DNA of 64,000 nucleotides, from positions 2,330,445 through 2,394,444 of the forward strand of contig NC_134015.1 in the NCBI RefSeq assembly GCF_040712315.1, given 5' to 3'. Under the pieces are notes generated by a model. It saw nothing but the letters and a program-made list of their open reading frames with translations, was not told the origin of the DNA and did no database searches. The position numbers and the translations under genes were made by a program. This document shows, piece after piece, positions 28,005 to 38,081 of this stretch. Origin of the DNA: Castanea sativa (Eukaryota > Streptophyta > Magnoliopsida > Fagales > Fagaceae). Every line of letters starts with the position of its first letter. Positions within the stretch are counted from its first letter, which is position 1.

Positions 28005-29034
28005 TCTCTCAGAGACCTCATGCAAGAGTGCATGAGGTCCTGCCAAGTGGCACTCTAATTTTGATTTAGTATTTTTTTACCTCTTTCATTAATTTTTTTT
28101 TATTGTTACCCAAGAATTCACATTATCTAATTTTACTGTTATCTCATTAATATCTCTTTAATTGCCTAAGCTTATATCACATCTTTCACTATTCTTCATG
28201 TCTTTTAGCATACCCACTGTTTTAGTGTTTCAAAAATAATAAATAAATAAATAAATAAGGGCGGGCTAATAGTAATAGCTAACGAGATAAGACTCTAAAG
28301 AGAGACAAAGAGACACAAAAATGTTGTGAATTGTTAAATAAAATGCACTATTTCACTATATATTACCAAATTAAAAGACCTGAGACTAACAAAACATTTG
28401 AAAGAGAGAGAAAGAGAAATCTGAGGGGTTACCACCTCCGTTATACTGACCTCCCACCACCATCAAGACACCGAAACCCCTACAAGTAATCTTTTTTTCT
28501 TTTTAAATTAGGGGCTTAAATATGATTTAGGTTAGGTAATTTGGTTAGTTAGTTTTTGTTTTGGATATATAAGTAGAGAGAATATTAGGTGCGCAATGTA
28601 AAGTCATATTCTACCATGGTTTAATTTTAAATCATCTATAAAACACATGCATACACACTTGCTCACACCATGTCTTAATGTCGCACTATCGATGAGTGAA
28701 AGATAGTCAGAGAGTTGGGTATACTTTTATTTCATAGTATGAAATATGTAAATACAACACAAATTACTTTATTTCATGGTCCCATTACTCTTTTGCATTT
28801 TTTTTTTTTTGATTCATGATTTAAAAAAAAAAAAAAAAAATCTTACCTTAAGAAGGCTACAAATATGCAATGAAGCCACTAAACCAATTTTTAATATCAC
28901 AAAATGTATATGTTTCTTTACTCTAATTTAATTTACTTTTTTTTATTTTTTATAATTTATGTACAACATTATTCAAAAGTGCTTTACATAAAATATCATA
29001 AAATTATCCGTGCATCGCACGGGCAACTTACTAG
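28005..29034 (+). mobile_element. Helitron-like unit 3 with intact 3' terminus
   Basis: Begins TCTCAGAGACCTCATGCAAG (TC start) and repeats the right part of units 1 and 2. Its 3' end has the hallmark of Helitrons: a hairpin CCGTGC-ATC-GCACGG at 29008-29022, a short spacer, CTAG at 29031-29034 (CTRR) and T as the next base. Non-autonomous: no Rep/helicase frame. Confidence 0.75.
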
Positions 29035-29776
29035 TTTCTAATAAAAAGTAAGCCAGGTTTTTCAAAACCAATGTACACCCTTTGGCCCTTGCAAGAACTT
29101 ACAACGGGCATGCACTACATATGCCTTTAGTTTGTTAATAAGAGAATAGAATTTCTTTCAATGATGATTTTGATAGCTCTCCACTAGTAAGAAGAACCCT
29201 TTCTTTAGCAAGACTAACAAGTCTTGTTTTACATGGAAGTTTATTATTGTTGATTATGTTATGGTATCCAAAACATTGAACAATAGATATTATTCTTATA
29301 ATGCATCTAGCAATTTTGATGCAAATTCAGTGATGTCATGAGATTGAGAAAGAGAAAGAGAAAGAGCCTCTTTTTGTATTCATCACAATGTTCGGCACTC
29401 TCTGGTTGGTTGTAAATGAAGAAATTGTTATTCTAAACTAAAACTATGTTGTCTGTTGGTCTTTCTCAAATTCAGCACTCTATCAGATAGAGATAGGAAA
29501 TTTATTGATGATGAAAAAGAAGTTTCTTTCAAGAAATGATGTTGCCTTGTATCTATGTTACTTAAAATTTGATTATGATCTCCTCCCTGTTCATTCTATA
29601 GAACCCGTTGTCCCAAATTGCAAGCTTTGGCTCTAGCTTAGTCAATTAAGCTATTGCCTGAGGCGCTTTACAAGAGCAAGACTCCAAATTTTCGTTTGAA
29701 CGTTAGTTTTATCGAAACAATTATTAAATTAAATCTGCGGTTTGCTTGGATAGGGCAGCTCTTAGGCTAAGCCAAT
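29035..29776. other. Intergenic DNA left of the resistance-gene cluster
   Basis: No coding region recognised up to about 29620. From about 29630 on the sequence aligns with 54620 onward (GTCAATTAAGCTATTGCCTG against GTCAATTAGGCCATTGCCTG), so the left edge of a segmental duplication lies here. Confidence 0.5.
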
Positions 29777-30400
29777 AGTCCGTTTAGTTGGAGGGTAAAA
29801 AAGTAAGAGTATAGAAAATTGAGATATGATAAAAAAGTTTTTAGTTTTCTCTTGTAGTGTTTGGTTAAGAGTGGAAAAGTGGAGAGATAAAAAAATGTAA
29901 TTTGTTTAAATTTACTTTCATGCCTCTACTAAAATAAAGTAACAAATTAAGGAAAAAAAACTGGATGAACCAAAAAAACAAAAACGAAACTGATGAAACA
30001 CAACCAAAAAAATAATATATATATATATAAATAAATGTATAAATAAAAGCAAACCGAATGAAAAGTATAGAAAAGGACAAAAAGCTAAAGAAGGAAATTA
30101 AAAAAAGAAAAAGAAAAAGGAAATAGTTGAGTAACAGAAAATGACAAAACTGAAAAAAGAAAAAAAGTGCCAAGAAGAAACCGAGAAAACCCAGCAGGTT
30201 GCAACACATGGGTGCTTTAGTTTAAACATTTTCTCTTGGATTTTCTTCCTAATTTGGGGAAAAAATATTTTGATGAGCCTGAGAAGAAAACAGTCTAATC
30301 CCACTAGTTTTCCTTCCTTAAATATTTCCAACCAAATATCCAAAAAATCCATTTTCTCTCCACATTTCTTTTCCATCTCCCTGAATTCCTTCCAGACCCT
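29777..30400. mobile_element. Tourist-like MITE copy (left member of the duplicated block)
   Basis: Starts GTCCGTTTAGTTGGAGGG and ends CCTTCCAGACCCT, imperfect inverted ends of the same family as the better preserved element at 48443-48975. The counterpart in the duplicated block is 54782-55925. It contains short frames on both strands that look like low-complexity translation of A/T tracts. Confidence 0.5.
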
Positions 30401-31843
30401 AAAGCCATGTATGATGTGGGTCAATATATATTCAACCTAATTGAAATTCTAAAACATTTTTAAAAAAATTTGTTAGAAGTGTGCTAAATCACCATGAATG
30501 ATCAATTTTTCATAACAATTCAAGACTTCAATTTTTTATAAACAAGTCTCCATACGCTAAACAATCTACCTCTCAATAGGAAAATTAACATTGGAAATTA
30601 AATTTTAGCTCTTCTCATGTTACCCAAGGTAAATTATAAGTATTTTCTAAAATAATAATAAATTTTAATCTTTTTGATTTGGATGTTGAGTGGAATTTTT
30701 TAAATACCAAATATTTTTTTTACTATTATTTTATTGATCACATTAGTGTCTATCATGCGAACTATGCATCCTTTGTGCCACATAAGATATTTTACTTAGT
30801 AAGATAAAGCGATTTTCAAAAATTAGGGGCCAAATAGGAGCCCAAAAAATTGAAAGCCAAAGTAAAAAATGACAAAAAATACAAGAACCAAAAACATATT
30901 GTGTTCAAATGTTCCTATATAACGATCATAAAAATAAATAATAATAAAAAAGTTCCTACATAACTTTTTCATCGTGATCGACACTACGCTATGACTATTA
31001 TACTACAACTTTATAAAGTTGATAACTTTGTAAATAAGCGGGGAAATTCACTTCACGGCACTATTTACATTTTGCTACAGTATTTCAGTTTTCAGCAAAA
31101 TAAGCAATATCAAAACAGACTATTTGTGCGTGAGGAGATGTTAATTAAGTTACAAGACTATTGACAAAAATAAGAAAGAATACGTAAGAAGAAAATAATA
31201 ATTGTGCAAGTAGGGCAACTCTCAATCTCAAATGGTCAAAAGGAAATAATATTTTAGTGCAATACTATTAAATGCATAGTACTTTTTTATCTTCTTCTTC
31301 TTTCTTCCAATTTTTTTTATTTAATTTTTAGAATTAAATAAGAAAAACTTTACTGTCTCAGTCCTCATATAATGCCTTTTCCAATCTATGCTTCTAATTA
31401 TTGCTGTCCATAGGATATTATCCTATGAGATATTTATTCGTGTGGGATAGATGGAACCACCTCATCGTCCCACTAACCAACCCATAACCTACTACATAGA
31501 AAGTAGCCGTTATGTTTATATGTGCAGTATTTTGAAAAGGACTCGTGCCAACTGTAATAAATTCTTGTAATAGCTTTACCGGCAGGTAATTTCTATTCAT
31601 GAAAGTTCATTATCAACAATGTTAGTGGTGGTGGGAAGGTTTTATAATTTATAGACCATAACGGACCCCCCCGCAGATCCTTTTTATCATTTAAAATGGG
31701 TGTTGCACATGACCTTGCTTAAGTGTATTCTTATTTGATTGACACATGTTCATGTTTGCAGCAGTTGCTGCAAACATGTTTGGAGGAAATCCTTGTCCAT
31801 ATAATAAATCAGTGTGAACTGATAACGTAGGGCCTGGACTTTA
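30401..31843. promoter_or_regulatory. Upstream region of the CC-NBS-LRR gene
   Basis: AT-rich DNA shared in part with the block at 55930-58900, including about 30960-31060, where GCGGGGAAATTCACTTC also appears at 58889. A fragment of the 16957 MITE family sits at about 31055-31125. At 31751-31778 there is a perfect 13 bp inverted repeat (CATGTTTGCAGCA, loop GT, TGCTGCAAACATG). The stretch AGTGTGAACTGATAACGTAGGGCC near 31812 is conserved upstream of the 59 kb stub, which suggests a shared promoter or leader. Confidence 0.5.
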
Positions 31844-31972
31844 TTGATGAGAGGTGGCTATGCTATTTGGTTTCTCCTGAATATCATCAACCAGTTCATT
31901 ATCTACCTACTCTTTCTCACAGACTCTTCTTTCTCTTCTTGTGATATCCAGCAAATTTCCCATTTCCAATCT

Positions 31973-34864
31973 ATGGCTCGTGCTTTACTTTCTGCTATTG
32001 TGGAGCAGCTTGGTTCTTTCATTTCTTCAGAGTTCACCTTGACCGCAACTGTCAAACAAGAAGTCCAAAAGCTTGAAACCAAATTCCGTACCATCCAGGC
32101 AGTGCTCAATGATGCTGAGAAGAGGCAGCTGAAGGAGGAAGCTGTGAAGCTTTGGTTAGATAAGCTCAAATGCGTATCCTACGAGATGGACGACGTGTTG
32201 GATGAGTGGAACACTGCCATGATCAAAGAAGAGATTGAGAAACAACAAAAAGACGAAGAAAAAGCTGAAACTAGCACTACTAAGAAGAGGAAGGTATGGT
32301 CCCTCATCTCAGTTCCTAATCTTTTTCAGCATCGTGATATTGCTCATAAGATAAAAGAACTTAACGAAAAATTAGATGAGATTAACAAAGAGAGGGAAAT
32401 GTACGGGTTTGAATTGAGTAGGGCCATTGAAGAAGTAATTGAGAGGCCAAAAACTACTTCTTATGTTGATGTGTTTGATATTCTTGGTCGTGATAGGGTT
32501 AAGGATCATTTAGTGAGCATTCTATTGGGCAAGGGTACTGAAAAAGAAAAACTCCCCCATGTCATCTCTTTGGTGGGCATGGGCGGTATGGGAAAAACAA
32601 CACTTGCCCAGCTAGCTTTTAATCATCATGAGGTGATGGATCATTTTGAAGAAAGAATTTGGGTTTGTGTTTCTGAACCCTTTGATCAATGTAGGGTTGC
32701 AAAAGCTATCGTTGAAGCTTTGGGAGTTCGTGATTTTTACACTACTGAATTGCAGAGTCTATTGGAAAAAATTTGTGAATTAATCGGGGGAAAGAAGTTT
32801 TTTCTTGTCTTTGATGATGTGTGGACTGAAGACTATGCAATGTGGAAGCCAATTAGAGATGCACTCAAAAGTTGTGGTTCCCAAAGTAGTAAAATTCTAG
32901 TCACTACACGTAAAGGCAAAGTTGCGAAGATGATGGAAAGTGCAAATACGATCAAGTTGGAGGAATTGTCTGAGGAAGATTGTTGGTTGGTGTTTAGTAA
33001 AATAGCATTTTTTGATAAGGATCCTAAGCAATGTGAGCAACTAGAAGTCCTTGGCAAGCAAATATCAAAGAAGTGTAAAGGCTTGCCCCTTGCTGCAAAA
33101 ACTCTAGGGAGTCTAATGCATTTCAAGAAAAGTAAAGAAGAATGGAAGAACGTTTTGGATAGCAATTTGTGGGAATTAGAAGATGTTGAAAGAGGTCTTT
33201 TTGTGCCATTGTTACTTAGTTATTTTGATTTGCCCTCACCACTGAAACGGTGTTTCTCATATTGTGCTGTCTTTCCGAAAGATCATGCTTTTAATGTTAA
33301 TGAGTTGGTACATATGTGGACAGCACATGGATTTGTTGAGTCAAAGGGAAATATGGAGGTGGAAATCATGGGAAGAGAATACTTTGATAATTTAGTCATT
33401 CGCTCTTTCTTCCAAGAATCCGGAGAATTTGGGCTTATGAGGTACAAAATGCATGATATAGTGCATGACTTTGCACAATTGATTACTAAGAATGAATGCT
33501 TTATAATCAATAATGACATAGAGTCGGAATCAGATTATAATAATGCTCGCCATTTGAGATTAGTAATTCCAAAAGAAACCCAATTTCCTGTGTCCATTGA
33601 TAGTGCCAAAAATCTACGCACCCTCATCTTTTTTAATCAAGGTGGTTATAACATATCCAATTTATTCCAAAATTTTAGACTTTTACGAGTGTTAAAGTTG
33701 GAGTGTAGAATGAAACTTCCGCATACCGTGGAAAATTTAATACATTTAAGGTATCTCATTTTGTTTAAGTACAATGAGGTATTGCCTGAAGCCATTTGTA
33801 ATTTATGCAATTTACAATATTTGGAGACTACCCCGGTTTTTGGTTTTGTGCTCACAAAATTACCTCAGGGGATAGGTAAATTAATTAACTTAAGACATCT
33901 TATTGGAGAACATTTTCTAATTCCAAGAGGGATTGGAAGATTGATTTCTCTTAGAACATTAAAATGTTTCAGCATAAGTGACGAGGATAGCGAAGGATGT
34001 AAACTCAGAGAATTAAAAAATTTGAACCACCTGCAAGGGAGTTTTGATATACGTGGGTTGGGGAACCTGGTAGATATAAGTGAGGCCAAGAATGCACAAC
34101 TTAAGAAGAAGATACACCTTCGTGAATTGAAACTATCTTTTAAGAAAGGGAAGGATAGAGGATGGTGGGATGATTGGGTTCCAAATGCCGTCGACCCCAA
34201 TGATAAAAGAATGGAGAGGGATGTATTATTTTTAAATGCGTTAGAGCCACCTCAAGACTTGGAGCTGTTAGACATTCGTTGGTACCAGGGCACCACAATG
34301 TCTCCTAATTGGTTGATGTCCTTGACCAAATTGAAAACGGTTTGTATCGGTTCGGTCGCCAAGTTAATGAGTTTGCCTCCTTTGGGGAAGTTTCCGCTCC
34401 TCGAATTGTTAACTATACGGAATGTGTGCAGTCTGAAAAAAGTGGGTGTTGAATTTTTGGGAATAGAATCTGAAAACAAGAAACAAGACATAATATTCCC
34501 AAATTTGAAACATCTCATGTTTCTGGGGTTGGAGGAGTGGGAAGAATGGATTGGGATTGGAGGAAAAGAAGACGCAGACTGTATTACTGTAATGCCACGT
34601 CTTCAACAGTTGGAAATTCATCGTTGCAGAAAGTTAAAGTCGCTGCCGGACTTCCTGCGTATAATTCCATTGAATAAATTGGTGATCGCTGGCTGTCCAA
34701 TCATCAAGAAACGTTGCCAAGGAGAGACAGGAGAGGACTGGCGCACCATTTCTCACATCCCAAACATTGATCTTCTAGAACGTTCTGATTATGCTTGGGT
34801 AACTCATTCTGCTTCTTCATCTCCTTACTCTTCATTTATTTTGCAAATATATACTATCAATTAA
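31973..34864 (+). CDS. CC-NBS-LRR disease resistance protein (RGA type)
   Basis: Intronless 963-residue CNL, an intracellular immune receptor that senses pathogen effectors through nucleotide-switched oligomerisation. A coiled-coil Rx-type N-terminus holds YEMDDVLDEW (EDVID-type motif, about residues 66-75). P-loop GMGGMGKTT at 202-210, kinase-2 LVFDDVW at 278-284, RNBS-B SKILVTTRKGK, GLPLAA at 370-375, MHD at 493-495, all intact. Leucine-rich repeats fill about 520-930, and the protein ends with the CPIIKKRCQ-type tail common in RGA-like CNLs. The open frame reaches back to 31844, but I chose the ATG at 31973 (MARALLSAIVEQLG) because it is the family start and is conserved in the two other copies in the window. 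Which pathogen it senses cannot be told. Confidence 0.93.
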   Translation: MARALLSAIVEQLGSFISSEFTLTATVKQEVQKLETKFRTIQAVLNDAEKRQLKEEAVKLWLDKLKCVSYEMDDVLDEWNTAMIKEEIEKQQKDEEKAETSTTKKRKVWSLISVPNLFQHRDIAHKIKELNEKLDEINKEREMYGFELSRAIEEVIERPKTTSYVDVFDILGRDRVKDHLVSILLGKGTEKEKLPHVISLVGMGGMGKTTLAQLAFNHHEVMDHFEERIWVCVSEPFDQCRVAKAIVEALGVRDFYTTELQSLLEKICELIGGKKFFLVFDDVWTEDYAMWKPIRDALKSCGSQSSKILVTTRKGKVAKMMESANTIKLEELSEEDCWLVFSKIAFFDKDPKQCEQLEVLGKQISKKCKGLPLAAKTLGSLMHFKKSKEEWKNVLDSNLWELEDVERGLFVPLLLSYFDLPSPLKRCFSYCAVFPKDHAFNVNELVHMWTAHGFVESKGNMEVEIMGREYFDNLVIRSFFQESGEFGLMRYKMHDIVHDFAQLITKNECFIINNDIESESDYNNARHLRLVIPKETQFPVSIDSAKNLRTLIFFNQGGYNISNLFQNFRLLRVLKLECRMKLPHTVENLIHLRYLILFKYNEVLPEAICNLCNLQYLETTPVFGFVLTKLPQGIGKLINLRHLIGEHFLIPRGIGRLISLRTLKCFSISDEDSEGCKLRELKNLNHLQGSFDIRGLGNLVDISEAKNAQLKKKIHLRELKLSFKKGKDRGWWDDWVPNAVDPNDKRMERDVLFLNALEPPQDLELLDIRWYQGTTMSPNWLMSLTKLKTVCIGSVAKLMSLPPLGKFPLLELLTIRNVCSLKKVGVEFLGIESENKKQDIIFPNLKHLMFLGLEEWEEWIGIGGKEDADCITVMPRLQQLEIHRCRKLKSLPDFLRIIPLNKLVIAGCPIIKKRCQGETGEDWRTISHIPNIDLLERSDYAWVTHSASSSPYSSFILQIYTIN

Positions 34865-35112
34865 ATATTCTCATTTTTTGAAAATAAATTACTCACAACC
34901 TAGATTGATGAATTTAACATATTCTTATAAATTTGAGTTAGCGTGGTTTATTGTTGTTGCTTAGATTCAGTTAGCTTGTGATGTATTCAAAATTGCTTGA
35001 TGGGTACAATAAATTTTCAGAAATGAATTAAAAAATAAAAGGCTGGACTTTCAGATGGAATAATCAAATGAACGTAGATTTTCACTCATTTGCATTTAAA
35101 TGTAAACAACTC
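34865..35112. other. 3' flank of the resistance gene
   Basis: AT-rich sequence after the TAA, fitting a 3' untranslated region. Nothing else recognised before the palindromic repeat module starts at about 35119. Confidence 0.4.
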
Positions 35113-35118
35113 AAAATC

Positions 35119-35735
35119 AAATGGAACACCCTTTCCAAATAACGTTACTGTGCTAAAGATTTCGTTAGTTGGCTGGTTTTGGAAGAAAATGGGAAACTAA
35201 CAACTCGAGTTTCTAAAACTCGAGATTAAACTGAAAATCGAGTTTTTAGTACTCGATTATGGGGTTTTTCATTTACTGACGTGGACAAATTTTTCCATGT
35301 GGATTCTTGCAAAATCGAGTTTCTAAAACTCGAGATTAAACTAAAAATCGAGTTTTTAGTACTCGATTATGTTTACAAAATCGAGTTTCTAAAACTCGAT
35401 ATCTAGTCATCGTTTTTATACCCCCCTGAACACCCTTTCCAAATAACGTTACTGTACTAAAGATTTTGTTAGTTGGCTGGTTTTGGAAGAAAATAGGAAA
35501 CTAACAACTCGAGTTTCTAAAACTCGAGATTAAACTGAAAATCGAGTTTTTAGTACTCGATTATGGGGTTTTTCATTTACTGACGTGGACAAATTTTTCC
35601 ATGTGGATTCTTGCAAAATCGAGTTTCTAAAACTCGAGATTAAACTAAAAATCGAGTTTTTAGTACTCGATTATGTTTACAAAATCGAGTTTCTAAAACT
35701 CGATATCTAGTCATCGTTTTTATACCCCCCTTTCA
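35119..35735. repeat. Two ~305 bp direct repeats rich in CTCGAG palindromes
   Basis: Unit 1 runs from about 35121 (GAACACCCTTTCCAAATAAC) to about 35425; unit 2 from about 35426 to 35731, differing at few positions. Each unit contains several copies of TCGAGTTTCTAAAACTCGA or its halves (ACTCGAGATTAAACT, ATCGAGTTTTTAGTACTCGA), which are self-complementary and could fold into clustered hairpins. The module ends just before the CT-rich leader of the mobile-domain gene. Confidence 0.85.
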
Positions 35736-35779
35736 AAAACACGTTTTTGACCACTTAAAATCTAAAATCTCACCTGTAC

Positions 35780-38080
35780 CTGTCTAGAGCTCTCTCCTCA
35801 CTCCCACTCAGTTACTCTCACTCGACTCTCTCTCTTTGATTCTCACTCTAACGGATACTCTCCTCATTCTATTCTCACACCAGTCCCTTCAAGATTCAGA
35901 CTTTCTCTCCGATTCGGTTTATTCCACAGTATTTGTACCAAGGTAAATCCTTTTCAAATTTTCCCTCTTGAATGCTAAGAAAGTTTGATCGTTGAAAGTT
36001 TGGTATACACCGTTGCGTTAAAACTGTTGTTTATATTTTTCATCAAGCCTAATCAAGCATTACTTATTATTATTATTTCTGTGCGCCTCTCCCATGCTCA
36101 TTCCCGGGTAAGCCGCCATTGTTTGCTTTTGCAACCCCAAGCTTTTGCTTTTGTTTTAGTTTCTTTTTTGCTTTTTCAAATTTTGATTGAGTTGGAGAGT
36201 GGAGACCTAGTACAAATCAGGAAAGAAAGGATTTTTAGTTCAGTGTTGTTTTTCTGATTTGGGTCTTGTTTATAATGGGTCGAGTGCTTCGTTTGGAATG
36301 AGAGTTTCCGTTTAGTCGTCGGAGAGTGTTGTTATAGAATAAAATAATACTAATAATTGGAAATTTGGAATGAGAGTGGTCGGAGAGAGTTTTTTTATTT
36401 ATTTTTTATTTAGATATCTCAATGTTTCAAAAGCAAATCATTACAACTAGTTTTTTTGCTGTTGTTTTCTTTTCAGCTTAGCCCTCCATTTGGGCAAAGG
36501 GTAGAAATTGTTGTTATTAGGGTGAAATGCCACTCAAACCCAGAGATAGATGATTTTCCTTGAAATGTGTTCAGGCACATTAGTTGATTGGACATTAGGG
36601 GCAAAGCATTGTTTTTGTGCAGGCCCCGAGAATGGTACTAATTCAAGGAAAACTCTTAATACTAAATATGATCTCAAAATAACAGGGATCAACTTATCAC
36701 ACATAAAAATTGGCAAATTCTCTATCACAAAATTCAGGTGGAACAAACCTTGATGAGAAGATTTTCTTTCCTATCAGCTATAATTATGTAGTATTGCCAA
36801 CAACAGAATGTGAAAAAACAAAAAACTTCATTAGCAAATCTGCTTGCCACAAACATGAAAAACCCACCACTTGGCACACCTATTACTTGGTATTAACTAT
36901 TAAATCAACAAGGAATGGTTCATATACATGGCACTAGAGTCCTTTTATTGTAGCAACAAAAATTTTAAACACTAAATACAAAGCTCTTGGGCACTAGCTT
37001 ATGTGATTCATATGCATATGTTGCAAAAGTTTACAAGAAAATAACCAAAACATCCTTACGTAAGTGCTTAGTTGCATTAATAAGGGTGTAATTGAAAAGG
37101 GAAACTAGATGTATTAGTCAGTTTATGTTGAGGAACATTTTTAGGAGAGGGCTTGGATACAGGTATTGGCAAGCAAGTTTTAAAGCATTTGCATGTAGAA
37201 GTGACAAGACAATCGTGATTTTCAATTTATCAGCAAGTAGATTGTTCCAGGGAAATTTTATTCAAAAATATAATGCAGCTTATTCAACCATGCAGGGGGG
37301 GTCAACTTTTTCATATTTATATTGAAGACAATAGTTGCTTATTTTTTGACCAAATTAAGACAACCTTTATGGAATTCTACTCTAGACTCTGGTGGATTTG
37401 TTTATTCACAAGGTTGTGTTTGATGATTTTATGTGACAAAGCAATTTGAGATGGTGTTATTATTAATTTGTATATATAAAAAAAAAGGAACTGATAAATG
37501 CAGCTAAGAAGGCAAAGTTCAAATTGAATCTCCTCTTAACAGTTATGTTATGGTTTCATCTTATTTTAGTGACTTCAACATCTTACCTAACCAAAAAAAA
37601 AAAAAAAACCCATCAAACTTTCATGGGATTTTTTAATTGCACAAGCTCTAGATTTCTCCATAGAAATCCATTAAAAAGATGGCCATAATCAAGCAGTAAC
37701 TAAATTAGAGTGCTTACTCACAATTACCAAATTATCCTATTAACCAGCTTGAGACATCAAAATTTTTACTGTTTCAGTCACTAAGTAACAAATGTCAAAT
37801 GAAACCAATTCAGAAATAATCAAAAAGTCTGCAAACCCAGATAGGATCAATTCAGTAAATTCAAAAAACATCCACAAAAAAAAAAAAAAAGTGAATAGGT
37901 AAACATAGGAACATAAAAGATCAAGGCTGTACTTCTTCTTGCTTTCCATTCGTTTAGCATCCTTTTTTAAATAATGCCAATAAGCTGCTCTTCAGTATAG
38001 ATTTTCGTTGTATGTAGAATAGCATTCCTTTGCCTCCACACTATTAATGATCTCACAGTTGAGTATCTGAATGTTTGCAG
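35780..38080 (+). promoter_or_regulatory. Leader exon and long leader intron of the mobile-domain gene
   Basis: A CT-rich leader (about 35780-35941, with CTCTCTCCTCACTCCCACTC) ends at an AAG|GTAAAT donor near 35941. A ~2.1 kb region without coding sequence follows, up to the GTTTGCAG acceptor at 38080, one base before the ATG. The intron holds A runs (37594-37608, 37877-37891) and no recognised element. Confidence 0.5.
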
Positions 38081-38081
38081 T

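Noticed and set aside
23126..29034. Possible CRISPR-like or regularly spaced repeat
   Set aside because: The repeats are kilobase-scale tandem transposon units in a plant nuclear genome, not short spaced repeats.
29865..30440. Overlapping 99-114 codon frames on both strands
   Set aside because: Low-complexity (Phe/Leu/Ser or Lys-rich) translations of A/T tracts inside a MITE; no homology pattern.
31903..34621. Several minus-strand frames of 70-111 codons under the resistance gene
   Set aside because: They mirror the coding strand of a strongly conserved CNL protein and recur at the same places in the third copy only because the DNA is duplicated.
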